Shown here: positions 16,226 through 27,579 of the stretch, in pieces
Position numbering within the stretch: the stretch's first letter is position 1
Layout of the letters: each line of letters opens with the position of its first letter
Assembly: GCA_913049845.1 (NCBI GenBank)
Contig: CAJWZE010000002.1
Span: forward strand, 1 to 64,000
Reading direction: 5' to 3'
Origin: an uncultured Cryomorphaceae bacterium
Lineage (GTDB): Bacteria; Bacteroidota; Bacteroidia; Flavobacteriales; Schleiferiaceae
DNA: 64,000 nt
Notes under the pieces: generated by a model
What the model saw: the letters and a program-made list of their open reading frames with translations, nothing else
The model's database searches: none
What the model was told of the DNA's origin: nothing
Translations under genes and position numbers: made by a program

Positions 16226-18946
16226 ATGAGTAGCGTCAGATTAAGTAAGGCCACAAAAGAACTCAACATATCTCTAGAGAGAGCGATTGAAGAGTTGACA
16301 AAAAATGGCCATGACATTCCAAACAACCGTAACACAAAGATCACGGAGGAGCAGTACGAAGTGCTGAAGACTTCTTTTGCAGACGATCTTGAGCGGAAAA
16401 AGGCTGCCGAAGAGGTAAGCCAGCAGTCGAAAGAAGAGAAAGAAGTTCTTCGCGGTGGCGCTGAGGATATTGAGGCTCCAGCTCCTGTCCCTGAGGCACC
16501 GAAGGAAGAACCTGCCCTTGCTCCTCAAGCAGCGAAAAATAAGTCAAAGGCTGAGGAGAACGCGGAAGTGCCTCCAGAGGAGTCTGCGGGGGACTTAAAA
16601 GTCAAGGGTAAGATTGATATTGATGCCCAGAAGCCAAAGATAAAGACAAAATCAGCTGCTGCTGAAGCACCGGTAGACAACAAGAATCATAAGCCTACTG
16701 AAAAAGGGCCAAAGAAGGCCGCTGGCGGCGCGAAACCTCAAAAGCAAGCGCCAAATATAAAGGCTGAGGAAAAGGCAGAAGAAGCACAACCCTTTGAGGC
16801 TGAAATCAAAACGAAGTATGTTAAGATTGACGGTCCTAAGTTCACCGGTGAGAAGATTGAACTTCCGGTCGAAAAGCCAAAGACCCCTAAAAAGAAGCGT
16901 ACACGCATTAAAACGCAAGGTCCAGGGGGTGCTACACCAGCCCAAGCGGATCCGAAAAGCAGAAACCAACGTGGAGGAAATAACCAAAACCGCGGCAAAG
17001 GAAAAGTCCGTCGAAACCAACCTGTAGTACAAAAACAGGAATTGACAGATGAGCAAATACAAAAACAGATTAAAGAAACTCTAGAAAAACTTACTTCAGG
17101 TAAGAAGAATAAGGGGGCTAAGATTCGCCGTGATAAGCGTGCCGAACGTCGTGAAAAAGAGGAGCTTAAGGATATACAAGCCGCGGAAGAAAGTAAAGTA
17201 CTGAAGGTAACCGAATTCGTAACGGTTACTGAGCTTGCGAACATGATGGAGGTAAGCGTCAACGACGTTATCGCTTCTTTGATGGGTGTTGGTGTCATGG
17301 TGACTATGAACCAACGTCTTGACGCAGAAATGCTTGAGATGGTGGCCGAAGAATTCGGCTTCGGGGTCAACTTCGTAGACGAGGAGGTTACAGAAACCTT
17401 CCAAGAGGAAGAAGACAAAGAAGAAGATTTGAAACCACGTTCCCCAATCGTAACGGTGATGGGTCATGTCGACCACGGTAAGACGTCTCTTTTGGATTAC
17501 ATTCGCAAGGCGAACGTAATTGCTGGTGAGGCTGGTGGTATCACCCAACATATCGGCGCCTACAATGTTAAGGTTCATACTGGTCAGGCAATTACCTTCT
17601 TAGACACTCCGGGTCACGAAGCCTTCACGGCAATGCGTGCGCGCGGCGCACAGGTAACGGATATTGCTATTATTGTAGTTGCAGCGGACGATGCCGTCAT
17701 GCCACAGACAAAAGAAGCCATCTCTCACGCTCAGGCAGCCGGAGTTCCTATTGTTATTGCCATTAACAAGGTGGACCGTGATGTAGCCAATCCAAACAAG
17801 ATTATGGAGCAACTTTCTCAGGAGAACATCTTGGTTGAAGATTGGGGTGGTACTATCCAGTGTCAGCAGATTTCTGCCAAAACAGGGCTTAACATAGAAG
17901 AGCTTCTTGATAAAGTTCTTCTTGAAGCGGAAATGCTTGACCTCAAAGCAAACCCAGATAAAAATGCTAGCGGTACTATCGTAGAAGCCTCCTTGGATAA
18001 AGGTCGCGGTTACATGTGTACAGCATTGATTCAAGCAGGTACTATGCAGGTTGGGGATTACGTTCTCGCTGGCCAGTACTCGGGTAAGGTAAAAGCGATG
18101 CTAGATGAGCGTGGCAACCGCATTCAAGTGGCAGGGCCATCGACGCCTGTAAATCTTTTAGGTTTGGACGGGGCACCTACTTCAGGCGATAAGTTTATCA
18201 TTATGCAAGACGAGCGCGAAGCTAAGCAGATTGCTGCCAAGCGTCTACAGTTGATGCGTGAGCAGAGCGTACGTTCTCAGAAGAAGATGACCCTCGAAGA
18301 GATTGGTCGTCGTCTAAAGGTGGGTGACTTTAAGGAGTTGAATATTATCCTGAAAGGTGATGTAGACGGTTCAGTTGAAGCATTGTCAGATTCTCTTCAG
18401 AAACTCACTACTGAGGAAATTCAGGTGAACATTATTCACAAGGCAGTTGGTCAGATTTCTGAGAGCGATATCCTTCTTGCGACAGCATCTGAGGCCATCG
18501 TTGTTGGTTTCCAAGTTCGTCCTTCGGCACAAGCGCGTAAGCTTGCTGAGAAAGAGGATGTGGAGATCAGAATGTACTCAATCATTTACGACGCAATCAA
18601 CGAAGTCCGCGATGCAATGGAAGGTATGTTGAGTGCTGATATGAAAGAAGAAATCAAGGGTACTGCAGAAATCCGTGAGACCTTCAAAATCTCGAAAGTT
18701 GGTACCATCGCAGGATGTATGGTTACCGAAGGCACTATCGAACGTAACCACGATGTTCGTATAATCCGTGACGGTGTGGTTGTTTACACAGGAAAATTAG
18801 GTTCTTTGAAACGATTCAAAGATGACGCGAAAGAAGTTCGTCAAGGGTTTGAATGTGGTTTGAACGTTACTAATTTTAATGATATCAAAGTCGGCGATGT
18901 TGTCGAATCCTACGCAATGGTTGAGGTGAAGCGAACGCTTGATTAA
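16226..18946 (+). CDS. infB: Translation initiation factor IF-2
   Basis: GTPase that brings initiator tRNA to the 30S subunit and promotes subunit joining. It is 906 aa, long for the family because of a Lys/Glu/Ala/Pro-rich low-complexity linker (about 55-330) between an N-terminal IF2N-like motif and a second one (about 330-385). The G domain has GHVDHGKT at about 413-420, DTPGHEAF and NKVD; IF2 domains II, III and IV follow to the end. It closes the operon and is followed after 17 bases by a strong terminator. Confidence 0.97.
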   Translation: MSSVRLSKATKELNISLERAIEELTKNGHDIPNNRNTKITEEQYEVLKTSFADDLERKKAAEEVSQQSKEEKEVLRGGAEDIEAPAPVPEAPKEEPALAPQAAKNKSKAEENAEVPPEESAGDLKVKGKIDIDAQKPKIKTKSAAAEAPVDNKNHKPTEKGPKKAAGGAKPQKQAPNIKAEEKAEEAQPFEAEIKTKYVKIDGPKFTGEKIELPVEKPKTPKKKRTRIKTQGPGGATPAQADPKSRNQRGGNNQNRGKGKVRRNQPVVQKQELTDEQIQKQIKETLEKLTSGKKNKGAKIRRDKRAERREKEELKDIQAAEESKVLKVTEFVTVTELANMMEVSVNDVIASLMGVGVMVTMNQRLDAEMLEMVAEEFGFGVNFVDEEVTETFQEEEDKEEDLKPRSPIVTVMGHVDHGKTSLLDYIRKANVIAGEAGGITQHIGAYNVKVHTGQAITFLDTPGHEAFTAMRARGAQVTDIAIIVVAADDAVMPQTKEAISHAQAAGVPIVIAINKVDRDVANPNKIMEQLSQENILVEDWGGTIQCQQISAKTGLNIEELLDKVLLEAEMLDLKANPDKNASGTIVEASLDKGRGYMCTALIQAGTMQVGDYVLAGQYSGKVKAMLDERGNRIQVAGPSTPVNLLGLDGAPTSGDKFIIMQDEREAKQIAAKRLQLMREQSVRSQKKMTLEEIGRRLKVGDFKELNIILKGDVDGSVEALSDSLQKLTTEEIQVNIIHKAVGQISESDILLATASEAIVVGFQVRPSAQARKLAEKEDVEIRMYSIIYDAINEVRDAMEGMLSADMKEEIKGTAEIRETFKISKVGTIAGCMVTEGTIERNHDVRIIRDGVVVYTGKLGSLKRFKDDAKEVRQGFECGLNVTNFNDIKVGDVVESYAMVEVKRTLD

Positions 18947-18963
18947 CCGAGAAGATAAGGACG

Positions 18964-18993
18964 AAAAAGCCCGGCCATTGGCCGGGCTTTTTT
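18964..18993. terminator. Bidirectional terminator between infB and the symporter
   Basis: AAAAAGCCCGGCC / GGCCGGGCTTTTT perfect stem with a 3-nt loop and T-run, between convergent genes. Confidence 0.9.
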
Positions 18994-19014
18994 ATACCAT
19001 AAAATTTTATCCTC

Positions 19015-20835
19015 CTAGTACAAAATCAAAGCACCCACGGCAAACAAGCTACCGTAAACGATCCCAATCCCAAAGGTCCAATAGACGAATAGCTTTAGTA
19101 TTGAAGGCGTCTCAACCTTATCTGTGGGATCCATCCGCATTTCCACCGGCTTCCACGCTCCTCCAGGTTGTACGGTCTTGTAAAACTCTACAAGTGTATA
19201 GGTTGGTGTCGGATTAGTCAGGTACATGGTTGTTACCCATGCCACAGTGGTAAATCCAACCGTAAAGAAGAAGCTATTTGGGAATGCCCAATCGAGTGCA
19301 TAATGCGCGAGTGCATATCCTATGAATGGTGCAATCGTTGCTGCGATCTCCGTCCATGCGTTGATCCGCCACCAGTACCAACGCAGGATTAAAACAAGCC
19401 CTAAACCCGCACCACATTCCATGATAAATTGCCATACACCTGCGATGCTATCCATCAAGCTAGTCACGAGCAATCCTAAGATTGCCAGTACTAATGTGGT
19501 CAATTTTGAAACAGTCAAACTCGTCTTCTTGGGCGCATGAGGATTGATAAACCGCAAGTATCCGTCGTTAATAAGGTAGGATGCCCCCCAATTCAGTTGG
19601 GTAGACATAGTAGACATATAGGCCGCAAAGAAGGATGCTAAGATCATTCCCAGGAGCCCTTGCGGCAAGAAATCACGCATGATAAAGATATAGCCGAAGC
19701 GGTAATCCTGGTTGTATTTAACGGCTTGTGGCAACTGCTCCCCGTAGACTTCTCCCCAGCTTTGAGACCAGTCAAGATACGAACCTTCCTGATCTTCATT
19801 CATCGGTTCGAAACGAGCCTCGCCGGTAAGCATTTCATAGGTGATAAAGTCAGGCATTTCTTCTGCCGGATTACCCTTTGATCCATACAGAGCTACTGCG
19901 CTCAAGGCCACCAAAATCCAAGGCCATGGGCGTACCGCATAGTGGCCAATCTGGAACAAAGCACTGGCCAAAAAAGAGGAGCGTTCGTCTTTGGTCGCCA
20001 GCATGCGCTGGGCACTATAGCCTCCTCCACCAGGCTCTGCACCTGGGTACCAAGAGGTCCACCATACCATTCCAAAGAAGGCCAAGAAAGAAGCCAGTGT
20101 AATTTGATAACTACCCTCGCTCGAAGCTTCACCGCTGATGGAAGGAAGGAATTTGAAAGTCTCTTCAGGCAGGGCGGCTTTCAGACCTGCTACCCCGCCA
20201 ACTTCAGGAGCGCCTAATACATAAATGGCCAAGGCGATTGAGCCGGCCATGGCCAGGAGGAATTGGAAAACATCAGTATATACCACCCCTTTTAAGCCAC
20301 TAAAACTGACGTAAAAGACCACGCCGAGCAGAGCAGCCCCTGTCCACAAAAGGGCCTCGTTGTAGCTTAATCCAAAGAACCCTTGAAGTAAGGTAATCAT
20401 AGCGACATTTACCCAGCCCATAATGAGAACATTCATAAAAGCACCTAGGTATAAAGCTTTAAAACCACGAAGCAGGGCAGCAGGCCTTCCCGAGTAGCGA
20501 AATTCGATGAACTCTACCTCAGTAGCCATACCTGAGCGGCGCCACAATTTTGCGAAAAAGACTGTGGTAAGCATGCCACCAGCGAGAAGGTTCCACCAAA
20601 GCCAGTTTCCACTAATCCCGTATTTCCCTACAAGTTCGGTTACAGCTAGCGGGGTGTCGGCTGCAAAGGTGGTCGCCACCATAGAGATACCTGCGATGTA
20701 CCAAGGTAAGGAGCGGCCGCCGAGAAAGTATTCACTGATGGATGATTTTTTGCTGCGGCCGAAATACATTCCGATAAGAACGGTGGCTGCGAGAAGAGAG
20801 ATGAGGACCGCGAGGTCTAAGGTGCTAAGGTTCAT
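19015..20835 (-). CDS. Sodium:solute symporter (SSS family)
   Basis: Inner-membrane protein of 606 aa with about 14 hydrophobic segments. The N-terminus is typical of the SSS family (LLAATVLIGMYFGR, then ISEYFLGGRSLPWYIAGISM), followed by the Na+-site region SMVATTFAADTPL and the GGGGYSAQRMLATKDE loop. These carriers couple Na+ to uptake of sugars, carboxylates or amino acids; the substrate cannot be assigned. It starts 4 bases after the tadA stop, so the two are probably co-transcribed although functionally unrelated. Confidence 0.88.
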   Translation of the reverse strand: MNLSTLDLAVLISLLAATVLIGMYFGRSKKSSISEYFLGGRSLPWYIAGISMVATTFAADTPLAVTELVGKYGISGNWLWWNLLAGGMLTTVFFAKLWRRSGMATEVEFIEFRYSGRPAALLRGFKALYLGAFMNVLIMGWVNVAMITLLQGFFGLSYNEALLWTGAALLGVVFYVSFSGLKGVVYTDVFQFLLAMAGSIALAIYVLGAPEVGGVAGLKAALPEETFKFLPSISGEASSEGSYQITLASFLAFFGMVWWTSWYPGAEPGGGGYSAQRMLATKDERSSFLASALFQIGHYAVRPWPWILVALSAVALYGSKGNPAEEMPDFITYEMLTGEARFEPMNEDQEGSYLDWSQSWGEVYGEQLPQAVKYNQDYRFGYIFIMRDFLPQGLLGMILASFFAAYMSTMSTQLNWGASYLINDGYLRFINPHAPKKTSLTVSKLTTLVLAILGLLVTSLMDSIAGVWQFIMECGAGLGLVLILRWYWWRINAWTEIAATIAPFIGYALAHYALDWAFPNSFFFTVGFTTVAWVTTMYLTNPTPTYTLVEFYKTVQPGGAWKPVEMRMDPTDKVETPSILKLFVYWTFGIGIVYGSLFAVGALILY

Positions 20836-20839
20836 GCGC

Positions 20840-21283
20840 CTAATTACGTTTGCGTTGGAAGAATTGGGTCATCATATCACCGCACTCTTCCTCCATAATT
20901 CCTGAGATAATTTCTGTTTTTGGATGCAATTCACCGCCGTGTTCCCTAAAGCCACGTTTTGCATCGCTAGCGCCATAGACGACCCTGCCTATTTGTGACC
21001 AATAAAGGGCGCCGGCACACATTGGGCAGGGTTCTAGAGTTACATACAGGGTGCATTTTTTAAGGTATTTGGCACCTAAATAGTTCGATGCCGCGGTTAT
21101 GGCTTGGATTTCTGCATGTGCAGTGACATCCCTGAGTCTTTCGGTAAGGTTATGGGCTCGTCCGATGATGCGGCCGCCAGCGGTAATTACAGCGCCTACG
21201 GGGACTTCACCCTCGCTAGCGGCTTGCTCAGCTTCTACAAGCGCAGCCTTCATAAATATGTTGTAATCATTAAGGTCGATCAT
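20840..21283 (-). CDS. tadA: tRNA-specific adenosine deaminase
   Basis: Zn-dependent deaminase that converts A34 to inosine in tRNA-Arg(ACG), permitting wobble decoding. The 147-aa protein has HAE at residues 56-58 (Zn-binding His and catalytic Glu) and PCPMC at 85-89 (two Zn-binding Cys). The ATG before IDLNDYN was chosen: earlier codons run into the divergent aspS promoter region. It is divergent from aspS, with 66 bases between the starts. Confidence 0.92.
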   Translation of the reverse strand: MIDLNDYNIFMKAALVEAEQAASEGEVPVGAVITAGGRIIGRAHNLTERLRDVTAHAEIQAITAASNYLGAKYLKKCTLYVTLEPCPMCAGALYWSQIGRVVYGASDAKRGFREHGGELHPKTEIISGIMEEECGDMMTQFFQRKRN

Positions 21284-21321
21284 CTTCCACGCAAAATAGG
21301 CAATTGGCCCACAAGTTTGGC

Positions 21322-21329
21322 TATTTTTG
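21322..21329 (+). promoter_or_regulatory. Promoter -7 element of aspS
   Basis: TATTTTTG matches TAnnTTTG, 20 bases upstream of the aspS ATG, and supports that start over longer in-frame extensions. Confidence 0.55.
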
Positions 21330-21349
21330 CGGTTCAAACAATTAGTACC

Positions 21350-23107
21350 ATGTACAGATCACATACTTGTGGCGAATTGCGCGCCGCACATATTGGACAA
21401 ACAGTAACTCTTGCAGGTTGGGTGCAACGTTCACGTGAACTAGGGGGGATGACTTTCCTGGATTTACGCGACCGTTACGGGATTACTCAGGTGGCATTTA
21501 ATGAGGAGTGGGACGCTGATTTGTTGAAGGAAGCAAGAAAACTTGGCCGCGAGTGGGTGGTACAAATTGAAGGTGAGGTAATCGTGCGCCACAGTAAGAA
21601 TCCCAACATATCTACCGGAGATGTAGAGATTAAGAGCGCCAAGCTTGTTGTATTAAACGCAGCGAACACACCTCCGTTTACTATTGAAGAAGAAAGTGAT
21701 GGCGGCGAAGAGCTTCGAATGAAGTACCGTTATCTAGATTTGCGTCGCGGACCATTGCAAAGAAATTTGGCACTTCGTAATCGCGTAAATATCTCGGTGC
21801 GTAAGTATTTGGATCAGCAAGGTTTTATGGATATCGAGACGCCGTTCTTGATCAAGTCTACGCCAGAGGGTGCGCGCGATTTCGTGGTGCCTTCACGTAT
21901 GCAAGAAGGCAAGTTCTACGCATTGCCGCAGAGTCCGCAGACCTTTAAGCAGCTCTTGATGGTCAGTGGGTACGACAAGTACTACCAGATTACGCGCTGT
22001 TTCCGTGATGAAGATTTACGCGCTGACCGTCAGCCAGAATTTACACAGATTGATTGTGAGATGGCTTTCGTCGAGCAGGAAGATATCTTGAGTACATTCG
22101 AGGGATTGTTGCTTCACCTTTTGAAGGAGGTGAGTGGCGCGAAGATCGACAGAGTACCGCGTATGACCTATGCAGAGGCGATGGAGCGATATGGAAATGA
22201 TAAGCCAGACATTCGCTTTGGGATGGAATTGGTCAACTTAAACGAGTTTACGCAAAATCTTGGTTTTATGGTATTCGATCAGGCAGAGACCGTTTTGGGT
22301 ATTGCGGTTCCAGGTGCTGCTTCTTGGACTCGCAAGCAGATTGATAAATTGACCGATTGGGTTAAGCGCCCAGACATCGGAATGAAGGGCATGGTGTACT
22401 GTAAAGTCAATGAGGACGGCACCTACAAGAGTTCCGTCGATAAATTCTATACACAAAAACAACAAGCGACGTGGGTGGAAGCTGCTGATGCTAAGCCTGG
22501 CGACTTGATTCTCATTTTGGCCGGTGAGGAGCGTTTGACGCGCAAGGCAACTTCTGAATTACGTCTTCACATTGCTGAGGAGATGGACTTGAGAAAACCT
22601 GAGGTATTTGCACCGCTATGGGTAGTTGATTTCCCGCTGTTGGAATGGGACAGTGAAACGGAGCGTTACCACGCAATGCACCACCCGTTTACTTCTCCAA
22701 AGCTGGAAGATATTCCTTTGATTGACATTGATCCGGGCAAGGTTCGTGCAAATGCCTATGACCTTGTTTTGAACGGCAATGAGATTGGTGGTGGTTCTAT
22801 ACGTATCCATGATAGAGCGCTACAGAGCCGTATGTTTGATTTGCTCGGATTTAGTAAGGAAGAAGCAGAGAAGCAGTTTGGCTTCTTGATGAGTGCCTTT
22901 GAATACGGCGCGCCTCCACACGGTGGTTTGGCCTTTGGTTTTGACCGATTGGTAGCTATCCTAGGTGGCGCTGAGGTCATTCGTGATTTTATTGCCTTTC
23001 CGAAAAACAATGCGGGTCGTGATGTAATGATCGATGCTCCAGCTACTATTGACGAGGTACAGTTGAATGAGTTAAAGCTCGCAACTGCTGCGGTAACGAA
23101 GGAATAG
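21350..23107 (+). CDS. aspS: Aspartate--tRNA ligase
   Basis: Class II aminoacyl-tRNA synthetase charging tRNA-Asp. The 585-aa protein is the bacterial type: N-terminal OB-fold anticodon-binding domain (about 1-105, starting [16 protein letters not shown] and [15 protein letters not shown]), catalytic core with motif 2 ([20 protein letters not shown], about 215-235), a GAD insertion domain (about 285-420), and motif 3 ([15 protein letters not shown]) near the C-terminus. The ATG lies 20 bases after a clear -7 element; the reading frame stays open upstream, but that part overlaps tadA. Confidence 0.96.
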   Translation: MYRSHTCGELRAAHIGQTVTLAGWVQRSRELGGMTFLDLRDRYGITQVAFNEEWDADLLKEARKLGREWVVQIEGEVIVRHSKNPNISTGDVEIKSAKLVVLNAANTPPFTIEEESDGGEELRMKYRYLDLRRGPLQRNLALRNRVNISVRKYLDQQGFMDIETPFLIKSTPEGARDFVVPSRMQEGKFYALPQSPQTFKQLLMVSGYDKYYQITRCFRDEDLRADRQPEFTQIDCEMAFVEQEDILSTFEGLLLHLLKEVSGAKIDRVPRMTYAEAMERYGNDKPDIRFGMELVNLNEFTQNLGFMVFDQAETVLGIAVPGAASWTRKQIDKLTDWVKRPDIGMKGMVYCKVNEDGTYKSSVDKFYTQKQQATWVEAADAKPGDLILILAGEERLTRKATSELRLHIAEEMDLRKPEVFAPLWVVDFPLLEWDSETERYHAMHHPFTSPKLEDIPLIDIDPGKVRANAYDLVLNGNEIGGGSIRIHDRALQSRMFDLLGFSKEEAEKQFGFLMSAFEYGAPPHGGLAFGFDRLVAILGGAEVIRDFIAFPKNNAGRDVMIDAPATIDEVQLNELKLATAAVTKE

Positions 23108-23150
23108 AAGGGCTTGATTTTTGTAACTTTATAGTCCTTAACTTGTTCTT

Positions 23151-26100
23151 ATGCTACGGAAGATTACATTATCGTTAGCCTTTATCGCCACCACCTTTAT
23201 TGTAAACGCACAAGATTGTGAATCTAATACTTTGACAGACAAGGAGATTCGCGAAATGACTTGGGTTGAAGCTATGCAGGATTATCGCGTGAACTTCAAT
23301 ACTGTTGTCGATAAATTCAACAAAGCACATCGCGGAGTGTCTTATGAAAAAGGGCACGGCATTAAGCAATTCCGTCGCTGGGAGTATATGATGGGCCAAC
23401 GTGTGGATGAAAATGGTGTACGCCCTCATCCAGGAATATTGTACCGGTCTATCCAAGGTCAAAACAATCAATCAACGAATGAATACGGCGAATGGAGCGC
23501 TATGGGGCCATATAATGCGCCTTCGAATGGAGGAATTGGTCGAATCAATAATGTTGCCTTCCACCCTAAGCACAATGATACCATCTATGCTGGTGCCCCT
23601 GCTGGAGGTTTGTGGGTGAGCTACGACGACGGTCAGAGCTGGCAGACCTTTACAGACGAATTAACCAATATCGGGGTGAGTGATCTCGCCATTGATCCTG
23701 TTCAACCGGATACTATGTATTTAGCAACAGGTGATCGCGATGGCGCTGACACCTACAGCTTTGGTCTTTTGAAATCGACGGACGGCGGTGTGAACTGGTC
23801 GTCAACAGGATTGACGTATAACGTTAATCAAAACTATAGAATAGGCCGAGTGGTAGTGCACCCTGGCAGTACGAATATTGTAATCGTAGCCACTAACGGT
23901 GGTGTGTATCGCAGCACGAACTACGGTTCTACATTCTCACTCGAGCGTGCAGGTGCCTTTTACGGTATAGAGATGGGTCGTGGCGACACAGTTTATGCGA
24001 CGACTTCTGGCTCTTCTCCGAAGATTTACCGTTCTGCAGATGCAGGAGATAACTGGACACAACTAACAAGCGGACTTCCAACTTCGGGTAAGTACCGTTG
24101 TGAGGTAGCTGTTTCTAATACTCCAGGGAAGTTGTACTTAGTGTACGGTGATAGTAATTATGGCTTTGGTGGTGTCTATCGTTCAACAAACGGCGGTAAC
24201 AGCTGGTCTTTGATGAGTTCAACGCCAAACATTATGGGTTGGGCGAACAACGGTACGGGAACCGGTGGTCAGGCATGGTATGATTTGACGATTGCTTGTG
24301 ACCCTAATGCTGAAAACACCATTTATGTGGGTGGTGTAAACATTTGGAAGTCGACCAACGGCGGCTCAACATGGTCCATTGTGGGCCACTGGTACGGGGC
24401 AGGATCTACGCCTTACGTTCACGCAGATCACCACCATGCTATCTTCCGTCCAAGCACCTCACAGCTTTATATAGGTACAGACGGCGGGGTATACAAAACG
24501 TCAAACGGAGGTTCTTCGTGGTCCGACTTGAACGACGGTATGAACATTACCCAGTACTATAAGATTAGCCAGAGTACTACGGATTCTTCATTGGTCTTAG
24601 CGGGTGCTCAAGACAACGGCTCGCATATGCGTTCAACCACTATGAACTGGAGCGAGGTAACGGGTGGAGACGGCATGGATAATGGTATTGATGCAGTGAA
24701 CGATAACCGAATGTATACTTCGGTATACTATGGTTCCTTCTATACGAGCAATAACGGTGGTTCCTTCTTTAGTTCTATTAATAGTTTAACGCCGGCAGGC
24801 TCTGGAAATTGGGTAACGCCGTTCCAGGTAGACCCTATAATTAGTAATACGGCCTATGCTGGATTTAAGAAAATTTGGAAAACGACCAATGCAGGTAGCA
24901 GCTGGTCGGCAACCTCGACAAATAATGTCAATGGAAACTCCAATATTGATGAGTTTGAGATTGCGTCGAGCAATACGAACTACATATACGCATTGATTAA
25001 CCAAGGGGTTTATAAATCAACCAATGGCGGTTCAACTTGGTCTACCATTACACCAAGCGGCTCTTTGTCGCCGGGTAATAATGTTTTAGGTATAGCTATC
25101 GATCCGGACGACGAAGATCATATTGCTATTGCTATTTCCGGTTATAACGCGAACAAGAAAGCTATGGAAAGCTTTAATGGTGGACAAAGCTGGACAAACA
25201 TTTCGTCTGGTCTTCCGAATGTTCCAGCTACTGCTGTGATTTTTGAAGGAAACAATAGCGACGGCATTTATATCGGTACGGATATCGGAGTTTACTATAA
25301 AAGTTCAATCTACCCTTCTTGGGTAAGCTTCAACAAGAATTTACCGAATGTCATTATCAACGACTTTGAGATGTATGAAGACGAATTGATGCTTCGTATT
25401 GGCACTTACGGTCGCGGTGTTTGGCAGAGTCCTTTGATGGTTGGTCTTAGTGCTATTCCAGAGGCTTCGTTTACAGCAGATCCTGCAAGTACGTGTAGTC
25501 TTGGCGATACGGTTCAATTAACCGACAACTCTTCAGGTCAGCCTACTTCCTGGTACTGGCAAATCACTCCATCTACCTACAATTTTGTGGGCGGAACTAA
25601 CGACAGTTCTCAGTTCCCGATTATCACATTTACGGCAACGGGTAATTACACGGTTTCATTAACAGCTACTAATACCTACGGTAGTGATGATACTACGCAA
25701 TATCAAGCGATTTCAGTAGGTGGTGCAACCCTTCCATTTGTTGAAGATTTTGAAAGCGGACTTAGCGGGTGGGAAATCATTAACCCTGATAACGGCATGA
25801 CTTGGTCTTCAGCAACGGTAGGTGGCACAACACCTGGGTCTTCGGTGATGACGGTGGGTCACTACTCCTACAGTACTTCGGGCGCAGTAGATGAGCTTGT
25901 TTCTCCACTGCTTGATTTCTCAAACGATACTTTGGTTAGTATGACTTTCGAATATGCCTCGGCGTTCTACTCTTCAGGTTACAGCGATAGTCTCAAGGTG
26001 TATGTAAGTGACGATTGTGGAATTATGTGGGCTGAGGTTGCTGCTTGGAGTTCTGCGGATGCAAACTTTAGCACTGCAGGCCAATTGACTAGTTCGTTTG

Positions 26101-27482
26101 TACCCAACGACAGTACCAAATGGTGTCACGGAAATAGTTTTGTGGCATGTCCATCCATAAATCTCGATGCCTACAGCGGCAAGTCTGGTATCCAAGTGAA
26201 GTTTGTCGCAATCAATGGATATGGTAACAACCTATTTATTGATAACATCAACATTACAGGACAGTCGCAAGTAGCACCAATAGCTTCTTTCACTGGAGAT
26301 TCAGTAGGTTGTACTGGGCAAACTTTGAACTTTTTTGACTTTACAACACCAACACCTGCGGCACGTACTTGGTACTTCCAAGGAGGCACACCGTCAACGT
26401 CTAATGCACCGAACCCGTCAGTAACATATGGTGCTGCTGGATCGTACGACGTGAAGCTAGTAGTTAGCAATGCTGCAGGTACTGATTCAGTGACTTTGAG
26501 CAACTACGTGACTATCACACCAGCAATTGTTTCTTCGGTTGCTTTATCTGTAAGCGGAACAATGGTTTGTAAGCACGACAGCGTCTTTGCCTCGGCAACT
26601 GGAACAAATGGTGGCTTAATTCCTGCCTATGACTGGTATATAAATGGTACACTAGTGCTTTCAGGTTCTTCAACTTTCAGTGGAACTTTTAATGACGGTG
26701 ACGTTCTAAAAGTGGCAATGACCAGTTCGGACGATTGTGTATCTTCTAAAGTGGTGTCCGATTCAGTAATCATCAATGTAAACCCGTTACCAGTCGTTAC
26801 ACTTTCCTCTCAAGGTTATGTGTGTGAGCTTGGCGGTCCTCAGCAATTGAGTGGTGGTACCCCAGTAGGGGGGATCTACTCAGGAACAGGAGTTACTAAT
26901 GATTCAATTTACCCGCTGTTAGCGGGTGTAGGTTCGCACTGGATCTATTACACATACGCTGATGCAACTACAGGTTGTTCGAATATGAAGCAACGCACTT
27001 TGAGTGTACAACCGGCGCCAGGCAAACCTTCAGTAAGCCAGGATGCCACGACAGGAGAATTGGTTGCTACAACTCCAGCAGGGTTCTATTCTTACGAGTG
27101 GTTGGATGCCAATATGAATCTAATTGCAGGGGCAACTTCTGCAACCTACCTCCCAACGGCTAATGGCGATTACTACGTGAAGATTATTTCAAACATTCAG
27201 TGTTCTAACGTATCCGATGTATATAGTGTGAACAACATTGGCCTTGAAGAAGAGCTGCTTGCAGGCTTTGAGATCTTCCCGAACCCGGCAACGAACTTGT
27301 TGACTATCCGTACAACAGGAGAGGCGGAGCTTCGTATTATTGATGCAGCAGGACGAGCGGTACTAGAAACGAACATCACAAGCTCGCTTGATCTCGATGT
27401 TCAAGGTTGGGCACGCGGCGCGTACATAGTACAGTTTATAAAGGGCGATGCGATTGAAATACTTCCAGTAATGCTCAAATAA
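23151..27482 (+). CDS. Giant T9SS-secreted protein: Asp-box beta-propeller, PKD and jelly-roll domains
   Basis: The protein is 1443 aa with a Sec signal ending NAQ. Residues about 115-765 hold about eleven Asp-box/BNR motifs (such as KSTDGGVNW, RSTNGGNSW, KSTNGGSTW twice), forming VPS10/sortilin-like propellers. A PKD domain follows (about 770-860), then a MAM/jelly-roll-like module (about 865-1035, VEDFESGLSGWEI), a second PKD (about 1040-1120), an Ig-like stretch, and a T9SS type A sorting domain (FEIFPNPATNLLTI to the end). An adhesive or surface scaffold role is likely; hydrolase activity is neither shown nor excluded. It stands alone and ends in a strong terminator. Confidence 0.82.
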   Translation: MLRKITLSLAFIATTFIVNAQDCESNTLTDKEIREMTWVEAMQDYRVNFNTVVDKFNKAHRGVSYEKGHGIKQFRRWEYMMGQRVDENGVRPHPGILYRSIQGQNNQSTNEYGEWSAMGPYNAPSNGGIGRINNVAFHPKHNDTIYAGAPAGGLWVSYDDGQSWQTFTDELTNIGVSDLAIDPVQPDTMYLATGDRDGADTYSFGLLKSTDGGVNWSSTGLTYNVNQNYRIGRVVVHPGSTNIVIVATNGGVYRSTNYGSTFSLERAGAFYGIEMGRGDTVYATTSGSSPKIYRSADAGDNWTQLTSGLPTSGKYRCEVAVSNTPGKLYLVYGDSNYGFGGVYRSTNGGNSWSLMSSTPNIMGWANNGTGTGGQAWYDLTIACDPNAENTIYVGGVNIWKSTNGGSTWSIVGHWYGAGSTPYVHADHHHAIFRPSTSQLYIGTDGGVYKTSNGGSSWSDLNDGMNITQYYKISQSTTDSSLVLAGAQDNGSHMRSTTMNWSEVTGGDGMDNGIDAVNDNRMYTSVYYGSFYTSNNGGSFFSSINSLTPAGSGNWVTPFQVDPIISNTAYAGFKKIWKTTNAGSSWSATSTNNVNGNSNIDEFEIASSNTNYIYALINQGVYKSTNGGSTWSTITPSGSLSPGNNVLGIAIDPDDEDHIAIAISGYNANKKAMESFNGGQSWTNISSGLPNVPATAVIFEGNNSDGIYIGTDIGVYYKSSIYPSWVSFNKNLPNVIINDFEMYEDELMLRIGTYGRGVWQSPLMVGLSAIPEASFTADPASTCSLGDTVQLTDNSSGQPTSWYWQITPSTYNFVGGTNDSSQFPIITFTATGNYTVSLTATNTYGSDDTTQYQAISVGGATLPFVEDFESGLSGWEIINPDNGMTWSSATVGGTTPGSSVMTVGHYSYSTSGAVDELVSPLLDFSNDTLVSMTFEYASAFYSSGYSDSLKVYVSDDCGIMWAEVAAWSSADANFSTAGQLTSSFVPNDSTKWCHGNSFVACPSINLDAYSGKSGIQVKFVAINGYGNNLFIDNINITGQSQVAPIASFTGDSVGCTGQTLNFFDFTTPTPAARTWYFQGGTPSTSNAPNPSVTYGAAGSYDVKLVVSNAAGTDSVTLSNYVTITPAIVSSVALSVSGTMVCKHDSVFASATGTNGGLIPAYDWYINGTLVLSGSSTFSGTFNDGDVLKVAMTSSDDCVSSKVVSDSVIINVNPLPVVTLSSQGYVCELGGPQQLSGGTPVGGIYSGTGVTNDSIYPLLAGVGSHWIYYTYADATTGCSNMKQRTLSVQPAPGKPSVSQDATTGELVATTPAGFYSYEWLDANMNLIAGATSATYLPTANGDYYVKIISNIQCSNVSDVYSVNNIGLEEELLAGFEIFPNPATNLLTIRTTGEAELRIIDAAGRAVLETNITSSLDLDVQGWARGAYIVQFIKGDAIEILPVMLK

Positions 27483-27504
27483 AGCCGCTGAAATTTTAAT
27501 AGAC

Positions 27505-27535
27505 AAAAACCCCTAGTCTCGGGCTAGGGGTTTTT
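27505..27535. terminator. Bidirectional terminator
   Basis: AAAAACCCCTAG / CTAGGGGTTTTT perfect 12-bp stem with a 7-nt loop between the giant T9SS gene and convergent purQ. Confidence 0.9.
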
Positions 27536-27579
27536 ATGATTGAAATCTCGAGCTGTGGCTCGTAATTTATAGCGCATTC

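Noticed and set aside
16400-17200. Low-complexity linker of infB as a repeat element
   Set aside because: It is the usual variable Lys/Glu/Ala-rich IF-2 linker, in frame and without exact tandem repeats.
21104-21349. N-terminal extension of aspS through the tadA region
   Set aside because: It would overlap tadA, and the typical AspRS start [11 protein letters not shown] follows a -7 element.
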